From NCBI GenBank assembly GCA_029532415.1, contig JAQOTA010000020.1, positions 620,001 through 684,000 of the forward strand: a stretch of 64,000 nt of DNA. Direction: 5' to 3'. A program made the translations under genes and the position numbers. The stretch comes from Marasmius tenuissimus. Lineage: Eukaryota > Basidiomycota > Agaricomycetes > Agaricales > Marasmiaceae. Under the pieces are notes generated by a model. The model saw only the letters and a program-made list of their open reading frames with translations. It searched no databases and was not told the DNA's origin. Below are positions 1-10,489 of this stretch, one piece after another. Numbering within the stretch: the stretch's first letter is position 1; every line of letters starts with the position of its first letter.

Positions 1-275
1 ACAGGGGGAAGCAGCTTGAGCTTGTATTGGTGGTACAAGCGCGCTCAACTTGGGCATACACACTAGGAAAAAAATACCACGTTATATGCCTTTTGCCCAA
101 CCCGAAAATGCAGAAAACATTCTAAATACTCGCTATAGTGAAAACGCAGCAAAAAGTTGGCGTAATCAATTGCGAATTTTGAATTTTGCCTGAATATCCA
201 CAAAATCAAATATTTAGACTGTTGATTCTGTTTTCGAGTTTTGAAAACGCATCCAACGTGGTATTTTTTTTCTAG

Positions 276-1325
276 TGACAACGTCTCTCCCGACGGAAAC
301 GCTGTTTGCTCAGCCTGGGAGAAACCAGCAAGCCACCTGCCCGAAGGCGTGGAGTTCACATATCCGGACCCCCAATCGAAACACCAAAACTGGGTGAAGC
401 ACACGGAACATGAGGGCACTCAGTGGGAAGTTCAATTATAAGCCTATGTTGTTAATATTGATTTTTGTGGTCTGAGTTTGGGCCTTTCAGATTCCCCGGG
501 AACTGGGCCGCCGCTAAGAACGGTAAAGGTGGAGGCGCCGAATGGGCGTTCTCAGGCAGCGCTTCCGAGTCCGTGCACAAGTTTGCCACTGAATTCTACA
601 ATAACGTGGACAAGAAATTTGCCGTGAGTTGCCTCATCCATCACCTACGTTCAATGAAATTCATATGAGCTACACAGGAACATGCAGTGGAAGTACTGAA
701 AGTTGGTGTGGATACCAGAGGTAACAATGCACCTGGGTCGTCCATGTTCCCTTACTTCCGAAGACCTGTTTTCGTTCACAACAATGGGCGCTTGGATGTA
801 ATTCTGCACCAACGTAACACTGACAACATAATTAGGAAGGGCGCGGCAGTTAGTACCTCGATCCTTTTGGCACCTGGGAAGCTCTCGGTCGTGAAGCTGA
901 CATGCGTTACAATCGCATCCCCAAAGTTATTGTACGCAACGGTATTGATGGTAGTGAAGAGGAAACCATGTCTTTCCACAAGATTCACGAGCTCAACCAC
1001 CCTATTTATGCCGTGACTTGTGTTCCTCGCGTGAGTTGCCTTACTGCTGATCAAGTACATGCTGACTAGTTCCACTAGGGCTTCACCAAAAATGTTAGAG
1101 ATGGATCCAAAGTCTTGTCGTGGGACTTCCGCCTTGTCAACATGAAGGTCTTGGGAAAAGTAAGTTGATTGTAATCTCAAAATTTACTGTCGTGCCCTGA
1201 CAATTAATATGCAGAAGGCCGCCAGGGTGTTGGGCAGTCCCAAAAAGTCAGTCAAGGTCCGAAAGGCCTCCGAGATCAACTTTGATGAGCCTGGACCCTC
1301 TTCCAAGCGTGTTGGTACCGCATGA
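276..1325 (+). CDS. Unrecognised multi-exon gene, 5' end not resolved
   Basis: Six exons join in one frame: 276-429, 477-623, 678-767, 854-1030, 1079-1159 and 1215-1325 (TGA). Each is bounded by GT and AG sites, and introns are 47-86 nt. The first listed exon begins mid-codon, so earlier exons lie at or before the window start and the protein is partial here. The visible product is about 220 residues. It contains FPGNW, WAFSGSASESVHKF, RYNRIPKVIVRNG and HELNHPIYAV, and ends in a short basic segment (KKSVKVRK). I see no signal peptide, membrane segment or catalytic motif I can name. Steady frame across six exons argues for a real gene. Function unknown. Confidence 0.6.
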
Positions 1326-1979
1326 CCATTTGTTGCTGTGCCTTGTTTTATCTAAGTATCTCAGCTTGACCTCTCCCAAAAAAAATACTATTCATGTTTG
1401 TCTGCTTTCTAACTTGCCAACCTCAAAATTTGAACAAGTACCGTCATCTGGCGGCATAAGTGAAACCAAAGAATGAGAATCGTGCTTGCTGGCACCTATA
1501 GTTGCAGTTCTGCAACTATAGGCGCTGGTGACGACCGTGTTATACTACTCGCACATCATGTATTTGAGGTATCCAATGGAATTATTTATGAACTTCGCCA
1601 CTAGATACATGCATTGGACTCAACAATAGCGAACTGTACCCGCTGAGGCAGTTTTTTTAGGGGGAGGTCATGGTCGCGGACCATACATCTTTGGCGGGGA
1701 TTGGGTGGAGCCACTCAGACAAGAGTTTCTCCCAATGGAGAGGTTCGGCCTGCGCCGCTTGCGGCCATCCCCCCCAGTCATGGTACTTATATGGATGGTT
1801 ACAATCAAAGCACCGTTGGAGTACATCAGGAAGATCACAAAAAAAACCGTTCTTGGCTATTCTCGGCATGTACAGGCTACTGTAAACGTTGCGGCTGTTC
1901 AGCCATTCAGCCTACCAAATGGCTCAAAGGTCGAGAAAGGCCGGAAAATTACCCGTCTTCCTGATGTAGGGGCTCGGGG
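1326..1979. other. Intergenic, short hairpin, no gene recognised
   Basis: No convincing coding exon is seen. A perfect 13-bp hairpin (CTATAGTTGCAG with its complement, 2-nt loop) lies at about 1495-1522, 170 bp past the upstream stop codon. It could be a transcript-end structure or a remnant of a small palindromic repeat. Confidence 0.4.
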
Positions 1980-2295
1980 ATAGCGGACCGAACTGAAGAC
2001 AGTTTGGCTCTGTTAGGTAGAAACGGGGCACCAACCAGAATTTCACGGTTGTAAAACTGGATTCGGGAACCATAGAGCTTAACTGGCCAGGTAAATCACC
2101 TCTTTCCCATCCGGTAAACGTACACCCTGGCAAAGGAAAAGGCTGAGGTTACGCGATTGATAACCCAGTGAATACACGAAGGTATATTTGATGGATTATG
2201 TAGCAATAACAAGTTTGATTTCCGTTCGATAATTTTTTTGTGGAAACACAATGCCCGTTTACAACGCCGGGTTCCGGCCCTTAGCGGTGGCCATG
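1980..2295. repeat. Left arm of a large imperfect inverted repeat
   Basis: This stretch is repeated in reverse complement at about 5358-5720. Shared blocks include CACCTCTTTCCCATCC, AATTTTTTTGTGGAAACACAA and GCCGGCC-like sequence near the inner edge. Both arms can be read as the same decayed peptide (GHQ-EF---TGFG), so they may be inverted copies of a gene fragment or the arms of an old palindromic element. The space between the arms is filled by the younger element at 2317-5343. Confidence 0.6.
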
Positions 2296-2530
2296 CAAGC
2301 CTATTAAAGTACTGTCTGGTGATGTGCGGGCTCAGGCTTGAGCCCTAGAAGGCCCAAGCCTAGCCTGGGGCTTGCAAAGCCCAGCCTAGCCCTGGCAGAG
2401 GGCTTTGAGGGGCTTAGGGCTCAGGCTTGAGATTTTATAAGCCCAAGCCTTGGGCTTGGGCCCTCCTCCCTGTCTGAAAGTGAGATGTGGTTGCATATGT
2501 CAGATATTCTGCTCATTCTACTGTTATCAA

Positions 2531-2851
2531 TGTTGAATCCGTGGACTATAATTAGATCCCGGTATATCTGAAGTCCCGGTTCATACTTCCCGCCATTGTA
2601 TTATGTGGGACAATGCATTCGCTATTGTTCTATTCTTCATTGTTTATTATACTCATATGTACAATTTCTATTGTCGTCCTTATATGGTAACTCTTTTGTA
2701 TCTTCATGTATATAAGCTCGTAGTTCTCTACCTGAATCTACAGTGTGCTTGAGCTTCTACGTCTCGCCTCTATCTCTCTAAACTCCTCTCTGGTAAGTAG
2801 TAGTGTAGCCATGTTGTAGTCCTCTGCGCTAGGCATCATGCCGGCTCATCA
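2531..2851. mobile_element. Candidate solo LTR, 321 bp
   Basis: The segment begins TGTTGAATCC and ends CTCATCA (TG...CA), and is flanked by atcaa and attaa, a 5-bp duplication with one change. Alignment with the related repeat at 46985-47462 shows these 321 bp as an extra block in otherwise collinear sequence. It includes a TATATAAG motif, as LTR promoters do. No internal retrotransposon region or second LTR is seen, so this would be a recombination product. Confidence 0.6.
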
Positions 2852-3017
2852 ATTAACTCCTGAGACTGATAGTTAGTGGCCCATTTGTTTTTTGCTGAGG
2901 TTACTACTCACTAAATACTCACTGACTAGTGTCTTCTTGCTGTCAAATTGGGTCCACTGTACACATGCAATTTGTACCTTGGTAGTGGTCCAATCCATGT
3001 ACCACTGACTGGTAGGT

Positions 3018-5136
3018 AGACTCCTTCCCATTCGCCTCCGGACAGCCTGAAAAACCAGTCGAGTTTGAGGTTGTGTGTTATAGTTGTGTTTTTTTTTGTA
3101 TTACGTGTTTGTGATTATGATACTTTACTGGTTTTTCTTAACTGTCCTACGGCGACTGGCATAAAATACAAGCGCTGTTTGGGCATTGTTTGGCAGCCTC
3201 ATTAGCGCCCTGAGCCCTGCATCAACACAACCACCATTTTAGCCTGCACTGCACATTGTTTGAGAGCACATTTGGCCTTAGAGAGAATATTGTTGAGACA
3301 TAGAGTCATTATGTTTGATTCTATTACCATTTCATAGATTGTTGCAAAGGAATTCCTGGACTTGTTGCCAGTGGGAATTGCCGGCGCCAATGAATTGCCA
3401 AACAATGCCCAAACAGCGCTTGTATTTTATGCCAGCCACCGTAGGCCAGTGAAGAAAAAACCAGCAAAGTATAGTAAGCATAAATATGTAATACGTAAAA
3501 CCCTCATTCTGGCTAGAGGATATACCACTTGCACTGTCCATTCCCTCTTGACCACTTACACCACCCACCTCTACTTACACCACATGAGGTTCAGATGCAC
3601 CCGATTTCTCAAGATACACCACTTCGACATTGAAGAAGGTGGTGTGGGATGGCAGTTGCCAATTCAGGAATGTAGCCAAAGCGAAACCGAGGCTCGAGCC
3701 TGCTCGCTTTTGATAGACCCCAAGTCAACAGTGTTCAATGTCTCCCTTTTTCTCCCGTCCCCAGCACTCGTCACGGCGTGAAAAAATTGCATGCGTGTAT
3801 ATTTCGGTTTAGGCTCATCACTACGCCACATTGCTAACATACGGCTACAGCATTGATCTTAGTATAGTAGTAGTCACTGTAGCCGCTTCACATAACAATC
3901 TATACATTATCTACTTGTAATCCACAAAATTAATTTATTTTAACCTATACAATAGCCAACGTCCTCTTCAAAGCAACCCACCTGTACTAGATTGTGGCGC
4001 GACTGAGATGTCAAGAACGGCGAAGATTGTTAAGCAACGCAGCCCCGGATGGGCCAGTAAATATCAATGTAAGTTCTCAATCATACATTTGCCTTTCTTT
4101 ACAAACTTTGAAACGGGCGATGAATTCATGCTTTTCACGGACATGCTGCGCTACTGTGCGATGGCCATAATAATGCGTACAAAGCGGAAGCATGTTATGG
4201 TATCATAGTCCAGCGCGAGCGTGTCTGCCAAACTGTCAATTTAACGTAGTTGCAATACTGCAGGGAGCAGGAGAGAAAGAGAGAAGGCAGAAAGCCTCAG
4301 GCGGTGGTAATAAACCACTGAGGTAGTATGGTATTCCTAGCTAGCTTATATACAAGAGTACTAGATAGCTAGAATATAGTAGAATGGAGTAGAATGTACT
4401 GTGCATGATGTAGGTCCAACTGTGCATGATGTACGTAGGAGTAAGTACGATCAGTAAGGCAAAGGGTTATGGAGTATGGGGGAGTATATGAGTAATGTAG
4501 GTCTGAGGGCAATGATATCATACAATGTGTAGGGTCAGGTAGGCGCAATGGTTAGCTAGGCCGAAGTTGCCATACCTAGAATATTGACTAACGTTCCTTC
4601 AGCGTCAAGTTCAACTCCCCCACCAAACCTCCATGGTTTTATCGAAACCTTTTCGAGCGATCCGGAGACCAACCGAAGACAGTATCTTGATGGTAGTCTA
4701 GTCTACTTCTCCACTTATCTTCCGTTATACGACAATGAATCTAGAGTTCAAAGCTAAACTACCTTTGCTGCCACATTGCTGACAGGTGAATAATTTTGGA
4801 ACTTAGTGATAATCACGCGAAGTGACGGCCCAAGCACAGAGACGACTCGGATGGAAAAGCGGGCACGCCGTCAGGCATATCATCTGATTTATCTTGCCCC
4901 ACTTTTAGAGACTACTTACACCACCACCACCTTGACACATGATCTTTTCAGGTGGTGTAGCTAGGGAATTCGGATGCATCTGAGGTCTATATGGTGTAAA
5001 TAAGGGTGGGTGGTGTAAGTGGTCAAGAGGGGGTGGACGGTGCAAGTGGTCAATCCCGTTCTGGCTACCACCTACCACTCGAACTTGAACCGTGGCTGGT
5101 TTTTCAACTTTCCGAAGGTGAATGGGAAGGAGTCTG
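3018..5136. mobile_element. Long-TIR element with 10-bp target duplication (Mutator-like size)
   Basis: The left end AGACTCCTTCCCATTCGCC is repeated inverted at the right end. The arms are about 200 bp, continuing through ACCACTTGCACTG and CTTGACCACTTACACCACCC. Direct copies of gactggtagg flank it at 3007-3016 and 5137-5146. A 9-11 bp duplication with long TIRs fits the Mutator-like superfamily. No transposase frame is present. The left arm is split by the hairpin MITE at 3088-3501. The interior (4200-4600) has TA-rich GTAGAATGxAGTAGAATG and TGCATGATGTA repeats. Confidence 0.65.
3088..3501. mobile_element. Hairpin MITE nested in the left arm of the Mutator-like element
   Basis: Two arms of about 100 bp are inverted copies of each other. 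The left arm contains GCATAAAATACAAGCGCTG and TTGGCAGCC. The right arm contains CAGCGCTTGTATTTTATGC and GAATTGCCAAACAATGCC. The unit interrupts the left TIR of the element at 3018-5136; the right TIR lacks it. It has no coding capacity and would be the youngest insertion in this stack. Confidence 0.65.
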
Positions 5137-5357
5137 ACTGGTAGGAGGCTTTCCGGGCTAACTGGTATACAATCTAATAGCTCTACTCTTGGTTGTGCAA
5201 CCACTATGTACGTTGATACCCAAGCCCAGGCCCAGGCCCGAGCCCTAGGGCTTTGACCTTGGACTTAGGCTCAAGGCTCGGGCTTCAATTCTGGTGAGCC
5301 CAAGCCCGAGGCTTTGAGCCGAGCCCGAGCCCGTGCATCACTACTACTGTTTTGCGC

Positions 5358-5720
5358 CGCTAGTGGCCGGCACACTGCCTTATCAACGGGTGTTGTGTTT
5401 CCACGAAAAAATTATTGGTTGCGAATCAAACTTCTTGCCGTTACATGGTCTGTAAGACACAACTTTGTGAATCCATCAAGTTAGCAGTCGTGAGCTCTCA
5501 GCCTGTTCCTCTGCTAGGGTGTATGTTTACTGGATGGGAAAGAGGTGACTTATTGGGCCGGGTAACTTTATAGTCCCCAAATCCAGTTTCACAGGCGTAA
5601 AATTCTGCTTGGTGCCCCGTGAGGGTTATCAGCGTCACTTGTAGGGCAGCCAGCATGCAATCTACCACAATGAAAACACATACCAGAGAAAGTCCTCGTA
5701 GTCTCCGATAGACCATCCCG
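5358..5720. repeat. Right arm of the large imperfect inverted repeat
   Basis: Reverse-complement partner of 1980-2295. Read on the minus strand it encodes a peptide with a hydrophobic start and the TGHQAEFYACETGFG block that is recognisable, broken, in the left arm. The minus-strand reading frame of 72 codons at 5498-5716 might be an exon of an old gene, but no family is recognised. Confidence 0.5.
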
Positions 5721-5743
5721 CCGCCCCCCTGGCCTCAGCCAGT

Positions 5744-6906
5744 CACTGTAGACTTTGGACACGGCCTACTTGCCGCGTTTGAAATGGTCTAATTCGTCAA
5801 ATTCGAGGTCAGCGCAAGCTCTATGAATCTGCCATTTATTGATCGTGTTTATTGCGATGGCAAGCTATCGAACTTGAAATCGCACAGTGAGAAAATGGAA
5901 AGTCACGTCATGAAAAGTCTTTCTATCTTAGCACGGGCAAGATGGCTGTTAGGGTGGAAGGACACGGTGCATTCAGGGGCAGTGGAAAGGGTAGATTGCG
6001 GCAGAGACCATACACAACACGTTTTATCGACTGTCATCACAAGGCGGACAGAGCCCTCATCCTATAGACAGTCGTCGACAAGGAGATACCCCGATGGAAA
6101 CCTGTTGATAAGTTGGATGGTGCAGCAAGACCACAAATGCTAACTTCATTTATCACTAGTTTTCTTCCTGAAGGCTCGGCCTATCCACCAGAATTTGATC
6201 TGCATCGAGATACTTTGTGCGCTTTCGTGAGGCCTAAGCCATAAGTAATGAAGCATCAACACATACGGACTATCAAAGGATAGCACTTTTCCCATCTCCC
6301 GTAGCTCCTTCATGGCGTTCCGGTCATCGCAGTCAACTGGCTCGAAGACCATCTGTACCATTGAGCAACAAAACGCCTACGAATACTGGTACGTTTTGAG
6401 CAACACAGAAAGTCGTCGTAACAGCTCCTGGACCACCGGCGATAATCAAAATCCAACGTGGCCCAAGAAAACGAGCCATGTGTTCGCGAACCAATGCAAC
6501 GACCTACAAAGACAGCTTGAGGGCTAAATTAGAAGAGCAACTTGAATGTACTCAATGCATGACCAAGCCCTATCCTGCATATCATAGTTATGAACTCAAA
6601 TCTGGTGACCAATTCTCGAGATTAATATCAATTCTGGTGCCGCCTTAATCGCCCTCCTTCCGCTCGCGTCCTTAAGATTCCATCCAAATAAATCACCAGG
6701 AAAAGCAAAGAAGTAAGCCAGAGCAACGTACGTGCATTGTCATCCAGGCTGAGCATAACATGGCAAATCTCCAGCAGGTACAACATCCCAGATTTCCTTC
6801 AGAGCCCGCTCAAGTTATGGTGAGGTTGCGGTGATAAGGCAATGTTAGAAGCGTCAAGATGAGTAGTGATAAATGACAGCTACCTAAGATGGCAAAGTAG
6901 GGCTAT
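5744..6906. other. Intergenic, no confident gene
   Basis: Short open frames occur on both strands, but none joins into a credible multi-exon model. On the minus strand around 6300-6500 a short hydrophobic frame (WILIIAGGPGAV) could be an isolated exon. I cannot assign it. Confidence 0.3.
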
Positions 6907-8524
6907 CTATTGGCTACTATATTCAGGTAATGCTTCCTCCAAGCCTCTCGCATCGTGCATCATCCGGCGTAGATCGGCGAGGTCCCGACTCATCATATCG
7001 AGCCTCAAGTATACGTCCATGTTGGGCTCGTCAACGCCCACACTCTCCGGTATGTCTGTGCCGCGATCCTCCGTCTCTTGTGGTGCGACATAGCTCGCAG
7101 GGACGTCGAGGCAGCACTTCTCCGGGATAGAACCTAGACCTGGACCAGCAACAGTGTAGGACGACACTGCCCCGGCGTCCTCGTCTCTTTGGCATGACCC
7201 TTCGGCATCTCTATCCCTCCTCCAAAAGCACGATCTGAAAACGGTAGTGGGCTCAACTGCTGGTTTCGACCTTTTGTCCTGGTGAATCTTTCTTCGGCGG
7301 CGGCAGTACAAAATTACGAGTAAGACCAAGATAAGGAGAGCCAAGGCTCCCAGGACCGCACCGATAATCGTGCCGACGTTTGGTTTACGAGTCACAGGGG
7401 GAGTGCCGCTTGGAAGCGCAGTACTAGGTTCAGCGGATGTGCTTGTGGGATTACCCTGCTGGTGTGAGTTCTGCGTATTGGGAGAGCCATGTTGACTAGA
7501 TGTCTGGCCAGATAAAGTTGCTGATACATCGGCTGCCAGTGTTCCATGACTAACGCAACAGCGAGAGTCAGCAGATAGTCCGAATGTGCAAAGCAGTCCG
7601 ACTCACGGGTTTTCATTGGTGCCCTCCCCACTGTTTGTGTTAGTATTAGGAGTAGATGGCATAGATGGGGTCACCGACACCAACGCTGGGGTGGATCTCT
7701 GTGACCTGAGAACCGAGTGAGCGACTAGTCAAACTAGAACTGGAACAGTAAAACTTACGGGTTTCCAGAGGAGCCAAACTGGCCGCCTGGAGCTGTAAGA
7801 GTGAAGGGGGTGGTGGATGTGGCAGGGGGGTTAGGCAGGGTATTGGTGCTGGGGTGTGTGTTTGGGCTTCCTGTTGCTCGAGTTGTGGTTTCGGGAGATT
7901 TGCTAGTCAAACTGCCACCGGTAATACTGCCGAGACCAAAACAACTACCCGGTTGTGGCGGGAGCGAATCTTCACGCATTCCGGGAGTGCTGGTAAGGCA
8001 GACAAACTTCTTTGAGTACTACTGTTTTGTGATTCGACTGAATATTTGAAATTTGACCCACATCGGGTGGCATTCACCGTCCGCACGTCTCTGCAGCTCT
8101 GATGCTGACAGGGTTTCGATGTCATATGCAGCCACGGCGAAGATTTCTCTGGTCCCCAAGGTGAGTTGGATGCCAAGTTGGAACATCGAATCATACCCTT
8201 CATCCTTCAAAAATTCTGCTTTCATCATGTCGGTCTGGTTCTCTGACTCCGCCGGTCCAACGTATAGACTGTCCTCGGAACTGGAGAACGAGGTCGAGGC
8301 TACAGCAAAAGCGAAGTTCAACGGATCTACCGCTTGGTATGCCGATACCAGTGTAGCCACGTCGTCGCGTTTTGTCTGTGCTGGTATTATCCCAATATTG
8401 AGGCTCGCAGAACGTTCAAAAAGAGTGTAGATTATACTGGTAGGAATGGGAGTTAGGAACGCGGGAGATAAACATATTTGCCTCGGAATTAGTCTCACAA
8501 AAGGAATGGACGGCGCGAACTCAT
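6907..8524 (-). CDS. Secreted/single-pass membrane protein, Kre9/Knh1-like N-domain, family copy 1
   Basis: Six exons on the minus strand join in frame: 8524-8499, 8436-8197, 8148-8062, 7989-7759, 7705-7607 and 7549-6907, giving 441 residues. Exon 1 encodes the start of a signal peptide (MSSRRPFLF). Next comes an extracellular domain of about 110 residues opening with SLNIGIIPAQ, then a long Ser/Thr/Pro-rich stalk. One membrane helix (TIIGAVLGALALLILVLLVI) is followed by CRRR and a cytoplasmic tail ending LDMMSRDLADLRRMMHD...LPEYSSQ. The N-domain resembles the Ser-Thr-rich membrane-anchored (Kre9/Knh1) family, by pattern only. The stalk suggests a glycosylated cell-wall or surface protein. 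The stalk is longer than in copies 2-5. Confidence 0.75.
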
Positions 8525-9269
8525 GCTGCAAACCGTCAGGAATTGAGGTGTACGGAAGAGACTCGGGCACAACAGGCAAATGAGGGTGGCAAGGAGGGGT
8601 GCTTGTTAACACGATATCCAAACATCTTCGAAGATATCCCTGAGCTCTGATCGCAGGATCAGGATCTGTTGTACGTGGATGCTGATTTGTGATGGATTGT
8701 CCGCGTCTTCTCTCGCTGCACCACGCCAGCACTGTCACCGGTGAAACAAGAAGGGTAAGACAATCGAGTGCAATTGTCTGGTACTCAGTACTCACCTCTG
8801 AGGGAATGTCTCCTACATGAATTGAGACTTTGTTCTTGCAGGTATCGTGTGGCGGGTTGAGTGTGGCAGAATTGGGAGATGTGCTGAGCTGCAACACAGT
8901 GAGAAGTTTGATATCCCTGATCGGTTTGGTAAAAACTCGATCGGTGTTTTGTGATTATTCGCTTCCTGTAATATCGGTTCATGAAGAGGGAGAAGTTGAC
9001 TGATGAGAACACATGAGGGGTTTCGGAACCCACGAGTGTCACGACTGATTGTGGTGGTATGCGAGACACTTTCTGTTCCTTGTCAAACTATCCACTGGTT
9101 CGTTCAAGATCTGCCGAGACCAGAGCGCCATCAGCGCTCTTCAATTACCGTCAATTTTACTCGACGGTCGGTACTTACTGGTTCTGATAATCATGCACTC
9201 ATCATGAGATATAGGTATCAACCCAGAAACAGTAAACTCTTCAATGGACATTTCTTTCCTTGACCTTTA
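8525..9269. other. Intergenic between two family copies
   Basis: This should hold the promoter of the minus-strand gene ending at 6907 and the 3' end of the one at 9270-10489. An open minus-strand frame runs through 8525-8897 but looks like a non-coding extension of exon 2 of copy 1. No separate gene is recognised. Confidence 0.35.
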
Positions 9270-10489
9270 CTATCTCCTATATTCCGGTAGCACATCCTGA
9301 GATCTATCTACCATCATCCGTAATTCAGCAAGGTCCTGGGCCATCAAGTTGACCTTCATGCTCAAGTCCTCATCCACACGCGGATTGAGCGGTCCAAATT
9401 CTCGATGCTCGTACGTAATATCGACGACCGAATGAGAGTCATCGAGACCTTCCTCCATCACTCTGGGAGCTGAATGCGGAATCGGAACTAGGTGGCCTGC
9501 ACCGTTATGCCGATGTGTACATTTTCGTCTCCAATACCACAGTCCGAGCACGAGACAAAGTATGAGTGCTAGAAAGGAGCCTATAACCGATCCCACAATT
9601 ATGCCTGCACTGGACTTATTCTGTTATTGGGTACAAAACGGTCAGCACAGTGATCGAAGAAAGAGTAAATCGTCAAAATACGCACTGAATTTGACTCGTC
9701 GTGACCATTGGTAGGTTGAGTGGACTTCGCCGGGATCTCGGAGGTGAGGGATGAGCTTGAGGGCTCACTTCCAACGCTGGTTTGGGATGACATGCCAGAG
9801 GAAGAGAAGGAGGTTGTCTCTAAAGATGACGTAGTACTCAGGCTGGATATGGCCGCAATGCTGGTCTGGCTTTCTAATTCTGCAGTACCGCGCCTGACGG
9901 CTATTTGTGTCGGGTGGACACAGAGCGGAGTACTAATGAGACAAGCGAATAACCGTGAGCATTTCATACTAGTGGAAGGGAAGTATTCGAACGCACGGCA
10001 TGGTAGGATTTTGACCAATCCTATCCATCCACTCGTCTGCAGAGCCCGTTCCGATATCGTATGCAGCCAACGTGACGTTTTTCCTGAAATTCTTAGGCTT
10101 CAACATGAATGAAGAAAATAAGGTCCGAGCAGAAGACCTACTCAACCTCTTTGAATTGTAACATCACATGGCCGGTCATAAAGGCGTCCGGCGTCTCTTG
10201 CGTACCATAAAGGACGTTCTCTCCACCAACAGGAGATGGGGGATACTCCAAGATGGCAAATCTCGTCTGATTATCGTTCGATTCGCGATTCCAGTTCACT
10301 TCGATAGTATCGTTGGGGTGCACATGTGATGGTACCCCGGAGAGTGAGAAGCTATTGCTGTCTCCTACGAGACTGAATAACAACATGATAGTGCTAGATC
10401 AAAGTAGAGGGACCGTGAGTGCTCCTAGATTGTTCCCTCTTGGAACAGGCGGATCTGACTCACAGAATGAGTGGAACGTAGGTCATCAT
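9270..10489 (-). CDS. Single-pass membrane protein, Kre9/Knh1-like N-domain, family copy 2
   Basis: Five exons join in frame: 10489-10464, 10393-10142, 10083-9997, 9932-9686 and 9620-9270, giving 320 residues. A signal peptide (MMTYVPLIL...LFSLVG) is followed by an N-domain with LSGVPSHVHPNDTIEVNW, a Ser/Thr-rich segment, a membrane helix (GSVIGSFLALILCLVLGLWYW) with RRK stop-transfer, and a tail ending VNLMAQDLAELRMMVDRS..VLPEYRR. The intron positions match those of the other family members, including a 26-nt first exon. Together with copy 1 it forms a head-to-tail pair. Role inferred only: cell-surface or wall-sensing protein. Confidence 0.75.

Larger units (their letters stand above)
2317..5343. 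mobile_element. hAT-like TIR element, interrupted by other insertions
   Basis: The left end (TGGTGATGTGCGGGCTC) is an inverted match to the right end (GAGCCCGTGCATCACTA). The ends continue into GC-rich GGCTCAGGCTTGAGCCC-type subterminal sequence. The flanks gtactgtc and ctactgtt match at 6 of 8 positions, compatible with the 8-bp target duplication of hAT elements. No transposase remains, so it is non-autonomous. A truncated relative at about 46985-47462 shows the uninterrupted interior, which exposes the younger insertions: a solo LTR at 2531-2851 and a TIR element at 3018-5136. Confidence 0.65.

Noticed and set aside
2330..2480. GC-rich AAGCCC/GGGCTT tracts considered as a CRISPR-like or tandem array
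   Set aside because: They are the subterminal repeats of the hAT-like element, irregular in spacing, and CRISPR arrays are not expected in a fungal genome.
8019..8897. 292-codon open frame on the minus strand
   Set aside because: Only its part from 8436 down to 8197, plus 8148-8062, matches the family domain. The rest reads through an intron and promoter of family copy 1.
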